64,000 nt of DNA from Aurantiochytrium sp. KH105 (lineage: Eukaryota > Sar > Bigyra > Thraustochytrida > Thraustochytriidae): contig BGKB01000156.1 of NCBI GenBank assembly GCA_003116975.1, forward strand, positions 1-64,000, written 5' to 3'. Shown piece by piece: positions 31,701 to 39,147 of the stretch; position 1 is the first letter of the stretch; each line of letters opens with the position of its first letter. The position numbers and the translations under genes are program-made. The notes under the pieces were generated by a model. The model worked only from the letters and a program-made list of their open reading frames with translations, had not been told where the DNA came from and did not search any database.

Positions 31701-32704
31701 CCTGGGCCCTTGGCTTCTGCTCGCGCCTTGCGCAGAGCATTGACAACGGGATTCGACAAATTAGGCCCTGTTCCGTCAAAGGGAGGGGCCAAAGAGTCAG
31801 CCACGACGGACCTGGTCTCGCTCAACGTTGATGCCGATTCGCTCCCGACCAGCTCAGACCCGCCATCTGAAGAAGGATCGACAAGACTCACACGGCTTGC
31901 CGTGTGATTCAGCGATTGAAGAGAGAGCAGAGGAAGCGAGGCTGCCGACGCGCTGAGATCATTGCTGTCACCTTTGCCATTCGCTGAGACCAGCGATGCA
32001 AGAGTATCTGTCCGCCCAAAGCTGAAACTCTTGGCATCCACTTCGGAGTCGGCCCGAGAGTCTGTTCGCGAGGGGGCCGTATAAGAAGGCTCGTGAACCG
32101 GTCCTCGGAGCTCCAGCACACCATCGAGAACTTGTTCGCCAGCTGCACTAGCGATGAGGAAAGCAGCTTCCTCTGCGCTCGAAGGATAGTCGGAGAGCAC
32201 GTATATTTTGTCTGGCTTTGCTTGTTGATCGGTGATGCCCAGCACCGTCCGCGCAGCCTCGAGGTCGGCATCACTGGGTCCAACACGAATTGTGTCATCG
32301 ATTTGAAGCTCGCTTTCGACGGACATAGCAGCAGCGAACGTCTGTAATTCCTGTTTTTCTTGGTCTTCATGAGGCTGTTTCTTTTCTTGCTCTTTCTGGC
32401 GTTTGGCAAGTCCTTTGATCCGGTCCTGTTTGATGCGTTGGCGGAGTGTTGCAGCAAGGGACTTGGGATCGCTGCCACCCTTGGCTTCAAGGTCCGCACG
32501 CTTGACAAGGACATAGAGGCTGTTGTCTGCGGCCGCTGCTGCGGCTCGTGGTGTCGCTTGAGCCGCCGCCTCCTGTGCGTCTCGCTGTGTGGCCAAAAGC
32601 AGCAAGTCACGCACACGACTTGCCGTTTGTGAGACCTTGGCGGACCCGAGATTCACGGAGCACTCCACGAGCACCACGAGCGAGTTCCATGACGGCGTTG
32701 TCAT
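28712..32704 (-). CDS. SPAG17: SPAG17/PF6-like ciliary central-pair protein
   Basis: SPAG17 (PF6 in Chlamydomonas) is a scaffold of the C1a projection of the axonemal central pair and is needed for flagellar motility. The predicted protein has 1330 residues from the ATG at 32702-32704, shorter than the animal protein of over 2000. The N-terminal part has charged low-complexity regions. A central alpha/beta region has FLTYVGLCEHV-like segments. The diagnostic part lies at about residues 765-950 (30.4-29.85 kb), a series of beta-hairpin-like units around DGT or DGS: FLSDGSSRV, HVDGTRLV, HEDGTRIL, KPDGTTVH. The C-terminal 300 residues are helical and charged. Identification rests on these repeats and the overall layout. 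No intron is needed. Its presence implies motile flagella, as in zoospores. Confidence 0.8.
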   Translation of the reverse strand: MTTPSWNSLVVLVECSVNLGSAKVSQTASRVRDLLLLATQRDAQEAAAQATPRAAAAAADNSLYVLVKRADLEAKGGSDPKSLAATLRQRIKQDRIKGLAKRQKEQEKKQPHEDQEKQELQTFAAAMSVESELQIDDTIRVGPSDADLEAARTVLGITDQQAKPDKIYVLSDYPSSAEEAAFLIASAAGEQVLDGVLELRGPVHEPSYTAPSRTDSRADSEVDAKSFSFGRTDTLASLVSANGKGDSNDLSASAASLPLLSLQSLNHTASRVSLVDPSSDGGSELVGSESASTLSETRSVVADSLAPPFDGTGPNLSNPVVNALRKARAEAKGPGWRDLVFLELDVAPRDMTKAADLSAYRPLTLLTKFAEITQSLAAEKFRFLTYVGLCEHVKIPRGAKPIREDDPLMTSYRSLSATQPMHSVAGVLHALVGAIADEPLNIIESTSIEDAEPGETHFVNFGDRCGLQLASDREANSKAQLALEHSHWMLTPTPGARGRQHMPRRPVLDEQARQLLNTQFNTFLPLSSSREQFVRIIQQFERMLSDADPPNGVRTDWDFSDWICMREMDEIRAPQQLGVALAEEPLLLTQYMARYDVLLVALHRRTPPGRRCKITRSAFAHTNLRPTFSEWPNLDLRQRPCFYDVEAEPLRALEQESELFFPCDGSVIRLDTVLAGKGRSSCSVDRDGHRFGMRQSPGASKPSFFAAFEEGGFLEVQRGPAWPNKPDKLDTMTSVYTCADGLRLEHCSNGEIRMSSPRWEKRESCRVIRDQGTVVSFLSDGSSRVLFASGDVIIYRNGEESVKIPMHDDGKVRTRIDYESDATVVERMQRPEEGNDPKIVQVMLIRHVDGTRLVCHEDGTRILTGTDGTIRVEAPGLATVKIHAVAEATCYGHSVGGRVDISRGGHVVRSSTLAPDATVVQIEYDTRVTAHINGHLRVLKPDGTTVHISDEGKVLWRSWDTTHEASEAKNRRPDEEEKDDSIGCFRFDCETGSLRMQDNERNTFNLTNVTDVAKVTSEVVLSGSFGPVEAVINHALRPRLFVLDGMGGGHELLQTSVVARERIRAERAHRGSFFDAIAQEEKNATLHETEFEIECLELRLANAPRQLNATDALVPRIVHVDAEVAQFELARAQAKGGEQPARMEEEEILCVEPEDKVLLDSIKRVNAVSDEERRFVLQADAAYAEWRIQMDALENRFNVDDLRPDAAKAEERKIQAIIAKERKRLAKAAAKRRAADSSFKSSKSSLSQQHDVADPVTLLGAASLQDPTMEPAAPGDDAQDTFISEEKAMNDSRQEDESEGGASSPSRKPRPAPRDAPLAEGLKYSFSLTD

Positions 32705-33249
32705 GGGGGGCGACCTTGCGGTATCAAGCGCTGCGAGGGGAGAATTCCTGACTGCCCGTCTGGTTGGTTGGCTGCCTACCTGAGCGCGCGCGCGCGCACG
32801 CGCGCTCGCCTTCTCGTCCTTTCCCCCGTGCGCTTTGCTTTGCTTTCCTCTCCTTTGCTTTGTTTTCCTCCCCTCCCCTTTGCTTGCTTGGTCTTCTCGT
32901 CCCTGCCTGGTCTTGTCTTTTCGTGACGAAAGTAGGTGGCTAATACCCAAAGGAAGGTTTCTTTGTCCGTTGATGGAATGGACACTTGACATTTGTCCCT
33001 TTGTTTCTTTCTTGGTGCCGCAGGCCCAGCCGAGACAGATAGATAGATATACGACAGAGGAGAGGAGAGAAGAGAAAAAAAGAACGGAGATGATCAGCCT
33101 AAGTTGGGATGATTGCTTTTCTAGAAGGTTTGTTTTTATTTATAAAGACACGCGAAAAGAGGCACGTTCGTGCAATTAGCCAGCGCCAGTCATTCGTCTA
33201 TGGCTGACTTCCAAACGCAAAGAGATGCGCGGCCGATGAAATAACATTG
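32705..33249. other. Spacer upstream of SPAG17
   Basis: Contains an alternating GC tract at 32780-32802, a C/T-rich tract with CTTTG units at 32813-32891 and a GATA repeat at 33038-33052. It holds the SPAG17 promoter and the 3' end of the ARP4 gene, both on the minus strand. No gene seen. Confidence 0.5.
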
Positions 33250-34788
33250 CTAATGACGACAACGCGAAGCGACGATCGCAGCTCCGTGCTCCTCATACTC
33301 AGCCTTTGAAATCCAGAGTTGCTGGAATGATCCAAGACTAGCCAAAATGCTGCCTCCGGTAAAGGTGCTAAACAAGCGCTCGTACTTGCCCGGAGACAGA
33401 AAGCGCGGCTTGAGCGCGCTGGGCAGACATACACCGAGCTCCTTGGTGAGTCGTTCCAACGTCCCCGGCACGAGGGCGCCACCTCCAACAAGCATAATCT
33501 GCTGAACGAGCTCTCTTCGCAAATCGACGTGAGAGCTCTGCAAAGCATCGCGAAGGACCTCCGGGACGGAGGTGGGTTCCTTTTCGAGTTCCGAGGCAGA
33601 GATTTTCTCCTTGAGATAGGCGACATCTAGATGTGGCCGCATGAGAAGCTCCGGGCTGCGAAAGCGCTCCGCGCCCAAAGACACGATGGTCCCGTCGGGA
33701 AGCTCATACTCTACTGCGGCGTATTTTGCCGCCTTGCTTTCGTCCAACGGAACCTCTGTCCAGACTCGGCATACGTTTTCCTTCAAATCGGTAAGGATGG
33801 GAAGCTGTTGCATGCGCACAAAAGAAGGTTTGATTCGCGAAAGCTCCTCGCGAGACTTGGGAACGACAACTTTGCGCGAGGCTTCGTCGCTCGGGAGCTT
33901 GCGACGGAACATACACGGAGCCATGAGCCGGCGTGGGGTCCTACGCGTTGTTGTAGACACACTCGATGAGGATGATGTTGGCGCTATTGCTGCGGGTGCT
34001 GATGATGATGAAGATGATGAAGATGAAGAAGATGAAGAAGGAGCTGCTGGATTCACGGGCTTGTCCCCTGTGCCACTCGCCCGGCCCGCACTTGTGGAGG
34101 AGGATGAATGAAAAGAGGGATTCTGGGCCTGCGAGTCGTCATTAGCGACGTCTTGCTGTGCATGTGGGAGCACGCTGGTTTCGAGGAGACGCAAGAGGTG
34201 CTCGTCAATAAAATCGCCCGCAACCTTGGAGGTGCGGACTGTCTTGCGGACAACAAAGCCGTCGTGCACAGCGCATGCGCAAGACCGAGCTGCGCCAATG
34301 TCGACAACGAGCGAGGTAGCGCGTCCTACGGAGAAAGCACTAAGAATGGCACTTCGGGGCATGAAGACGGCGGGGCTCTCCAGCTTCTCGAGCAAGATTT
34401 CGGCCAACTTCGCCCGGTCTGCTTCAGGCTCGTAGGTTGGGGTTGCAGCGAGGATAGGGTGTTCGCGAGCGTCAGAGTTGAGTCCATACGAGACGGCATG
34501 TGTCCAAAGATCCTCGACAGCATCCCAGCTGTGAACCTTTCCATCCTTGCGCGCCCAGGTAACGTCAACGTCTTCGCACGCATGTTGCAAAGCAGAGTCG
34601 CCAACCAGCGACCTTGGTTTACTCTCCGCGCCTTCGCCCTCGACGTCCATGGCAGCCGCCGTGCCCGTGGCGGAGCCCGTGGCGGATACGATCCAGCCTT
34701 TCGGCGAGTCCTCGCCTGCGAAGCCAAACTTGAAGGTCCGCGACCCCAAGTCGCCCACGAGGGCCGCGGTCTCGTCTCCGCAGAACAT
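33250..34788 (-). CDS. ARP4: Actin-related protein ARP4 (ACTL6/BAF53 family)
   Basis: Nuclear actin-related protein shared by SWI/SNF-, INO80- and NuA4-type complexes, where it pairs with actin on the HSA helix. The predicted protein has 512 residues from the ATG at 34786-34788. The N-terminus GDETAALVGDLGSRTFKFGFAGEDSPKG is close to the ARP4 pattern. The C-terminal block (MLVGGGALVPGTLERL, FTGGSILASLGSFQQLWISKAEYEEHG) is diagnostic for ARP4 among ARPs. An insert of about 60 residues (about 226-286), rich in Ser with a run of some 13 Ser, lengthens the protein relative to the usual 430-490. An open frame continues upstream of this start through GC-rich DNA and a sequence gap, but the family N-terminus fixes the start. 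Confidence 0.92.
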   Translation of the reverse strand: MFCGDETAALVGDLGSRTFKFGFAGEDSPKGWIVSATGSATGTAAAMDVEGEGAESKPRSLVGDSALQHACEDVDVTWARKDGKVHSWDAVEDLWTHAVSYGLNSDAREHPILAATPTYEPEADRAKLAEILLEKLESPAVFMPRSAILSAFSVGRATSLVVDIGAARSCACAVHDGFVVRKTVRTSKVAGDFIDEHLLRLLETSVLPHAQQDVANDDSQAQNPSFHSSSSTSAGRASGTGDKPVNPAAPSSSSSSSSSSSSSAPAAIAPTSSSSSVSTTTRRTPRRLMAPCMFRRKLPSDEASRKVVVPKSREELSRIKPSFVRMQQLPILTDLKENVCRVWTEVPLDESKAAKYAAVEYELPDGTIVSLGAERFRSPELLMRPHLDVAYLKEKISASELEKEPTSVPEVLRDALQSSHVDLRRELVQQIMLVGGGALVPGTLERLTKELGVCLPSALKPRFLSPGKYERLFSTFTGGSILASLGSFQQLWISKAEYEEHGAAIVASRCRH

Positions 34789-35125
34789 CGCGCCCGCGCC
34801 CGCGCCCGCGCCGCCGCTCTCCTCCCCGCTGCTGCCGCCGCTCTGCCGCGGCGTCGCGCGTCTCGCCGGGGACTCCTCGCTTCCTTCGCTACAGTTGCTC
34901 GCTCGGATGCGCCCGGCCGCGAGCGATGCGAGCGATGCGATGCGAGCGATGCGACGCGGCGCGACGCGACGCGACGCGCCGCCGCCGGCCTTCTCCCCCT
35001 CCCGGTCTCCGCCGCCGCCGCCCCGTCGCGCGCCGCGGTCCGCGCGAGCCCGGGCGTGTGCCCGCGAGCGTCGCGCCGCGAGCGCCAAACCGCTTTTGCC
35101 GCGCCAGATCGACGGAGCCGCCGCC
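34789..35125. promoter_or_regulatory. Divergent promoter region of ARP4 and RPB10
   Basis: 337 bases between the two ATGs, very GC-rich, with a GCGAT/GCGAC pentamer tract at about 34917-34980. Both genes encode nuclear transcription or chromatin proteins, so joint regulation is plausible. Confidence 0.5.
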
Positions 35126-35845
35126 ATGATCATCCCCGTGCGCTGCTTCACCTGCGGAAAGGTACGTCGCCGCGCAGAGCACTGCGGCGAGACGCGCCGC
35201 GCCCGCCGCGCCCGCCGCGAAAAGCCCGCCGCGCCCGCCGCGCCCGCCGCGCCNNNNNNNNNNNNGCGGCCCCGCGCGACGGGCGCGGCGCGGCGGGGAG
35301 CCGCGGAGAGGAGCCGCGGCGGCCTGCCCCCCCGCGCGCGCGCCCGCGTGCCCGCGCGCAGGCAGGCAGGCAGGCAGGCGGGCAAGCGCGGCGCGTGAGG
35401 GCGGGACGCGCACTCGCGCTCCTTTCTTTTCCTTACGAACGGGGGGAGAAGAAGGGCGGCGAGGACGAGGACGAAGACGAGGAGGAGGAGACTAACGAGG
35501 CGAGGAGCTGCTGACGCTGCCTGTGCTTTGCTTTGCTTTGCTTTGCTTTGCGGTGTTGTGCTGCGCTGGTGTGTAATTGCACAGGTGATTGGCAACAAAT
35601 ATGAGGTGTACATGGACCTTTTGTCCAAAGAAGGCATGTCCGAAGCGTAAGTCGATCGAGGTGGCGACGCTGGCGCTGTTCCATTCAGGTTTCGGGAACA
35701 TTGGATTGACGATAATGATGATGAACGCAGCGAGGCTTTGCAAGCGCTCGCCATCTACAGGTACTGCTGCCGGCGTATGCTCATCACGCATGTGGACCTC
35801 ATCGTGAAGCTGCTCAACTACAACAAGCTGAGAAATGACGAGTAA
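35126..35845 (+). CDS. RPB10: RNA polymerase subunit RPB10 (ABC10-beta), spliced
   Basis: Small zinc-binding subunit shared by RNA polymerases I, II and III. The gene has three exons: 35126-35161, 35585-35646 and 35731-35845. The first exon codes the hallmark [12 protein letters not shown], then the introns split [13 protein letters not shown] and the tail with RYCCRRML. The zinc ligands are Cys7, Cys10 and the Cys pair in RYCC. This model gives 70 residues, as expected for the family (65-71). Intron 1 (423 bases) starts GTACGT, ends ACAG and contains a 12-base N gap at 35254-35265. Intron 2 (84 bases) starts GTAAGT and ends GCAG. A nearer in-frame acceptor at 35688 would give a 42-base intron and an 84-residue protein with a 14-residue insert; I consider it less likely as the main form. 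Confidence 0.93.
35162..35584 (+). other. RPB10 intron 1 (contains assembly gap)
   Basis: GT-AG intron of 423 bases including 12 N at 35254-35265, so its true length is uncertain. The 3' part has a C/T-rich stretch with CTTTG units (about 35525-35550) before the ACAG acceptor. The DNA around the gap is GCCCGCCGC-type repeat, a likely cause of the gap. Confidence 0.85.
35647..35730 (+). other. RPB10 intron 2
   Basis: GTAAGT donor and GCAG acceptor, 84 bases, interrupting the gene after two bases of a codon. An internal CAG at 35686-35688 is a possible alternative acceptor 42 bases earlier, in the same frame. Confidence 0.75.
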
Positions 35846-36309
35846 GCAATCCGCCGCAATAATAAACAAAGAGAAAGGGAAAAGGAGAGAAAAAGGTAAA
35901 GGTAGCCGGCGCTTTCCTCGCGTGTTTTAATGGCTCGATCCTCTGATTGGGCTCTCAATTTTTTTCCCCCCTTGTCTCTCTCTCCTTTCGCTCCATCCAT
36001 CTCATCAAACAAGTTTTATCATAGAAATAGACCCATTTTTCTGCGGGCCCGGGAAAATGGGTTATAAACGGACATTTTCTCGTGCTCTTCACCTTTTTCT
36101 CCTCTTCTAGCATTATATGCGGAGTGCCTGCCTGCCTGCCTTGTTGACTTGTTGACTTGCTGATTTTGGCCCGGCTTTACAGACGAGTGGTATGTGTAGA
36201 GCTAGCGAGCTCTAATTAGCGAGCGAGCGGCGAGCTGTCCTGCCCAGAGGCAAGGGGTTCGCCCAAGTTTGAGCTGAGCTCAAGGCAGAATTTATAAATC
36301 AATGGAAAC
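35846..36309. other. Spacer downstream of RPB10
   Basis: Contains TGCC repeats and a GTTGACTT direct repeat at about 36126-36160. A ATAATAAA signal at about 35858-35866 lies just after the RPB10 stop and is a good polyadenylation candidate. No gene seen. Confidence 0.5.
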
Positions 36310-36729
36310 ATGGAGCTCCTTGACATTGCCTTCAGCCCTTCCGCGACGGTCCGCGTCCAGCTGGATGGACGCGTGCACGAGCTCCAAGTGACTGCCGAGG
36401 ACGATGCTACTGCGCTCGTCCACGAGCTTCTTGCAAGCTGTGCATCTGACATTGCCCCTGGATCATTGCTTGCTGTTGACCTCGAGCGCAGCCTCGGCCG
36501 TGTCATTCTTGGCATGGCTAGATCTGAGACCGCATTCTTTCGCAGTCTGCGCCGCGTACCTGGTGCAAACGTCGTCGCCGGACCGACTGCTATTGTAGCG
36601 ACCAAGCTTCGTATCGCTGTTGATGATTCGAATGAGTCTCCGAGTGACAACATTGATACCGCCGTCCGATTCCTTGGAGCTCGCGACGAGGAGAGCAAAA
36701 GCGACGACGAAGACGACGATGGTGACGGC

Positions 36730-36761
<32 letters not shown>

Positions 36762-37155
36762 CAATCAAAATGATTCAGAGCTCGGAGGGGTCAAAGATCT
36801 CACGAACTCGAACAAAATCAGCAAAGTGGATGCATACGGCACCGATGCCAGTATTTTCATTAAAGAGAATGCTGAGCTTGAGGGGCTCGGCGCTCCGCTC
36901 CGCGCAAGCAGCACGTCGCCGAGCGCAATCGCCAGACACAAGCTTGTGAGCGGTACGAGCGCAACCTCGTCGCCGCTGGGTCGCACCGTTTTACGGAAAC
37001 AACATAGGAACAGTTTTGGCGAGGGTGATCAAAGCCCTTCGTCTCGTAGACGTGCCTCGAGCAAGGTCGAGGAAAACTTTGAGGCCTACATGGCTGTCTT
37101 GGAAGCACAGTCGTCTCCACGTCGGAACAACGATCGTGAGACCTTTTTCCAGTAA
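36310..37155 (+). CDS. Unrecognised protein with acidic Asp tract
   Basis: Predicted protein of 281 residues. The first 120 residues look like a small folded domain of alternating beta and alpha segments (MELLDIAFSP, VRVQLDGRVHELQV, LLAVDLERSLGRVILGM, AIVATKLRIAVDD). This is followed by an Asp/Glu tract at about 130-152 with a run of 11 Asp, then a Ser-rich, basic, probably disordered C-terminus with SSPLGR, QSPSSRRRASSK and SSPRR sites that could be phosphorylated. The composition would suit a nuclear protein, but no family is recognised. The ATG at 36310 begins the frame directly. The gene converges on the coiled-coil gene at 37328. Confidence 0.7.
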
Positions 37156-37327
37156 GCGCTTGCTTTCTTGCGCATTCGTAGGTGCCTGGTCTGATCTCCA
37201 TGTGATGTGCGTGCGCGCGCGAACTCGCATCATCGGAATCGATCATCAAGGAGTTCGAAGTTCGAGTAAAGTACCAAAGAGAAAATTAAAATTAGATAAA
37301 TTACGGAACGAAGCGTTTGATTGAGAG

Positions 37328-38824
37328 CTACCTCTTTCGTTTCGACTCTTCTGCGCGATTGTATGCTGCACGACCGGCTTTGGCGCCAGATAACCGGGCC
37401 GTTTTGGGTCGTTCGAGGATCTGCTGACCGGTGCCAGCATTCTTTTGAAGCGACTGCGACACATGTTTCTGTTGTTGCTGTTGCTGTTGCTGCTGAGCAG
37501 TCATTGTACAAGAAGTCGACGTTTCTGCCTCGCTGTGATCTTGCACATCGTCCGACACCATTGTGACGCTTTGAGAAACCTGTTTTCCTTTGATGTCGAT
37601 CTGAGCAGACCCGAGACCTGGGCCCGATGCCCCCGCAGACATTTGCACAAGGGGCTCGTTTGGGTGCCTCTGCGACAATGAAAGCGACGAAGCAGCACAA
37701 TGCGTCGAATTAATTTCAGAGTTGCTTTTGTCGAGCAAAGGAGTTACGTCGTTGACGGGGTTTGCTGTCTTTGATGTTTCCTTGTTGATCTTTCCGTGCA
37801 AAGCACTCTCGCTTCCAGTTTCTGGCAATTTCGATCGACTAACGACTTTGTCGAGAGAGCCAGAAGGTTGAGATGTTGAGCGAATGTCACGACTGAGCGT
37901 TTGAAATAGATTTTGAAGGACGTCGACTCTTTTCTCAATATGCGAGAGGCGCTTGTCCATGTTGGTCTCGACCGTGTCGATGCGAGCTAAAACCACCTCG
38001 TTGATCATTTTGGTGAGCTGCTCAAAGTTATGGTTGATGGTTTGTGTGTCGGAGTCAGCTTTCCAAGCGCTCGGAACGGGTAGTTTGGGGTAGTCGACAC
38101 CGGCAGCCAGGGCGGGCTCGGTCACGAGCCGCCGCCGCGCAGTTCCGTCCTTGTAGCGCTTACCGGACTCACCAATGATCTCTAGATGCTGCACGCGCTC
38201 GTCGCCAAGCGCAGCGAGCCGCAAAAGAACGTCTTCAACCTCTTTGGCAAGAGCCACAGTCCCTATCGTGGCTTGACTTGATGGCGCGGGTGCAGGTGGT
38301 CCAGACGTCGTCGAAACTAATGCTTTGGTCTCGAGCTTTTCTCGCAACGCGTCAACATTTGCGCGAAGCTCCCATACTTCAGGCAAGCACTTGGTCACGA
38401 CTGTTTCGTACGCGCGTTGGTCAACACCTTGGAGAAAGCGATCATTGTGAATGAAGTTTTCATGCGCTTCGAGTCTGCGAAGAATTGACACAGCAAACGC
38501 ACGAAGCGACTCGAGCCCTTGTTCGAAACGTGCGTGCGAGCTCTGACTGTCCTGGGCCTGTTCCAGTTGCAGCAAGCGCGCGTTCACGGCGTGGAGGCCC
38601 GCAAAGAGGTTGTGTGCTCCCCACATGAAACTCTGCGCCGGGTCTGCAGGTATTGGCATGGGCATCGACATCGGCACGTGCGGAGACTCGCGCGGTAACT
38701 GGCTCTGCTGCTGCTCCTGTTGCTGCTCCTGCTGGCAAGCAGACTGCAGAGGCTTTTGCTCTGGCGCAACGGGTTCCTCGTGTTCTCGTGGTCCCATGGC
38801 TGCGTCGTGACTGTTTTCGTTCAT
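37328..38824 (-). CDS. Unrecognised coiled-coil protein with Gln tracts
   Basis: Predicted protein of 498 residues from the ATG at 38822-38824; a longer frame upstream has no ATG. A Gln/Pro-rich N-terminus (EQQQEQQQSQ) leads to helical segments at about 65-200 with heptad-like Leu spacing (FAGLHAVNARLLQLEQ, ELRANVDALREKLETK). A second ordered region (about 215-345) includes YPKLPVPSAWKADSDTQTINHNFEQLTKMINEV-type sequence ending in a coiled coil (VETNMDKRLSHIEKRVDVLQNLFQTL). The rest is Ser/Thr-rich with a run of nine Gln and a basic end. It may be a cytoskeletal or basal-body-type adaptor, but no family is recognised. It neighbours the cupin_8 gene on the same strand, 323 bases away. Confidence 0.75.
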   Translation of the reverse strand: MNENSHDAAMGPREHEEPVAPEQKPLQSACQQEQQQEQQQSQLPRESPHVPMSMPMPIPADPAQSFMWGAHNLFAGLHAVNARLLQLEQAQDSQSSHARFEQGLESLRAFAVSILRRLEAHENFIHNDRFLQGVDQRAYETVVTKCLPEVWELRANVDALREKLETKALVSTTSGPPAPAPSSQATIGTVALAKEVEDVLLRLAALGDERVQHLEIIGESGKRYKDGTARRRLVTEPALAAGVDYPKLPVPSAWKADSDTQTINHNFEQLTKMINEVVLARIDTVETNMDKRLSHIEKRVDVLQNLFQTLSRDIRSTSQPSGSLDKVVSRSKLPETGSESALHGKINKETSKTANPVNDVTPLLDKSNSEINSTHCAASSLSLSQRHPNEPLVQMSAGASGPGLGSAQIDIKGKQVSQSVTMVSDDVQDHSEAETSTSCTMTAQQQQQQQQQKHVSQSLQKNAGTGQQILERPKTARLSGAKAGRAAYNRAEESKRKR

Positions 38825-39147
38825 CTTGCCGCCGCCACCGCTGCCGCCGTGACGGTACGCTCGTGCGCGCGAGCCACGGCACAGAACGGCAATCCTTGTG
38901 CAGGACGCGCTGGTACGCAGAGTCCTTCCTCCTCGTCCCGCCGGCCGCGAGCCGAGGACAGAGTTCAAGTTTTGCACGGCAAATTTCTGGAGAGAGTGCG
39001 AGCCGTCTTTCTTCCTTCCTTGATCCCCGTCAGTGGTCAAGAAACGCTGCCGGTTGCCCGGCAGCAAATAAGCTTGACAAGGGTTGTCAACCTGATTGAT
39101 GTGAGATTTTCCTACAACTATTTTTCTTTTCTTCTTTTCTGGTCGTT
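38825..39147. other. Spacer between two minus-strand genes
   Basis: About 320 bases holding the promoter of the coiled-coil gene and the 3' end of the cupin_8 gene. GC-rich near 38830-38960, AT-richer after. No gene seen. Confidence 0.5.

Noticed and set aside
35647-35688. 42-base intron as the main RPB10 intron 2
   Set aside because: It leaves a 14-residue insert absent from the family; the 84-base intron gives the family length.
34789-35754. N-terminal extension of ARP4 across the sequence gap
   Set aside because: It overlaps RPB10 on the other strand, contains unknown bases and is Ala/Arg/Pro-rich; the ARP4 N-terminus starts at 34788.
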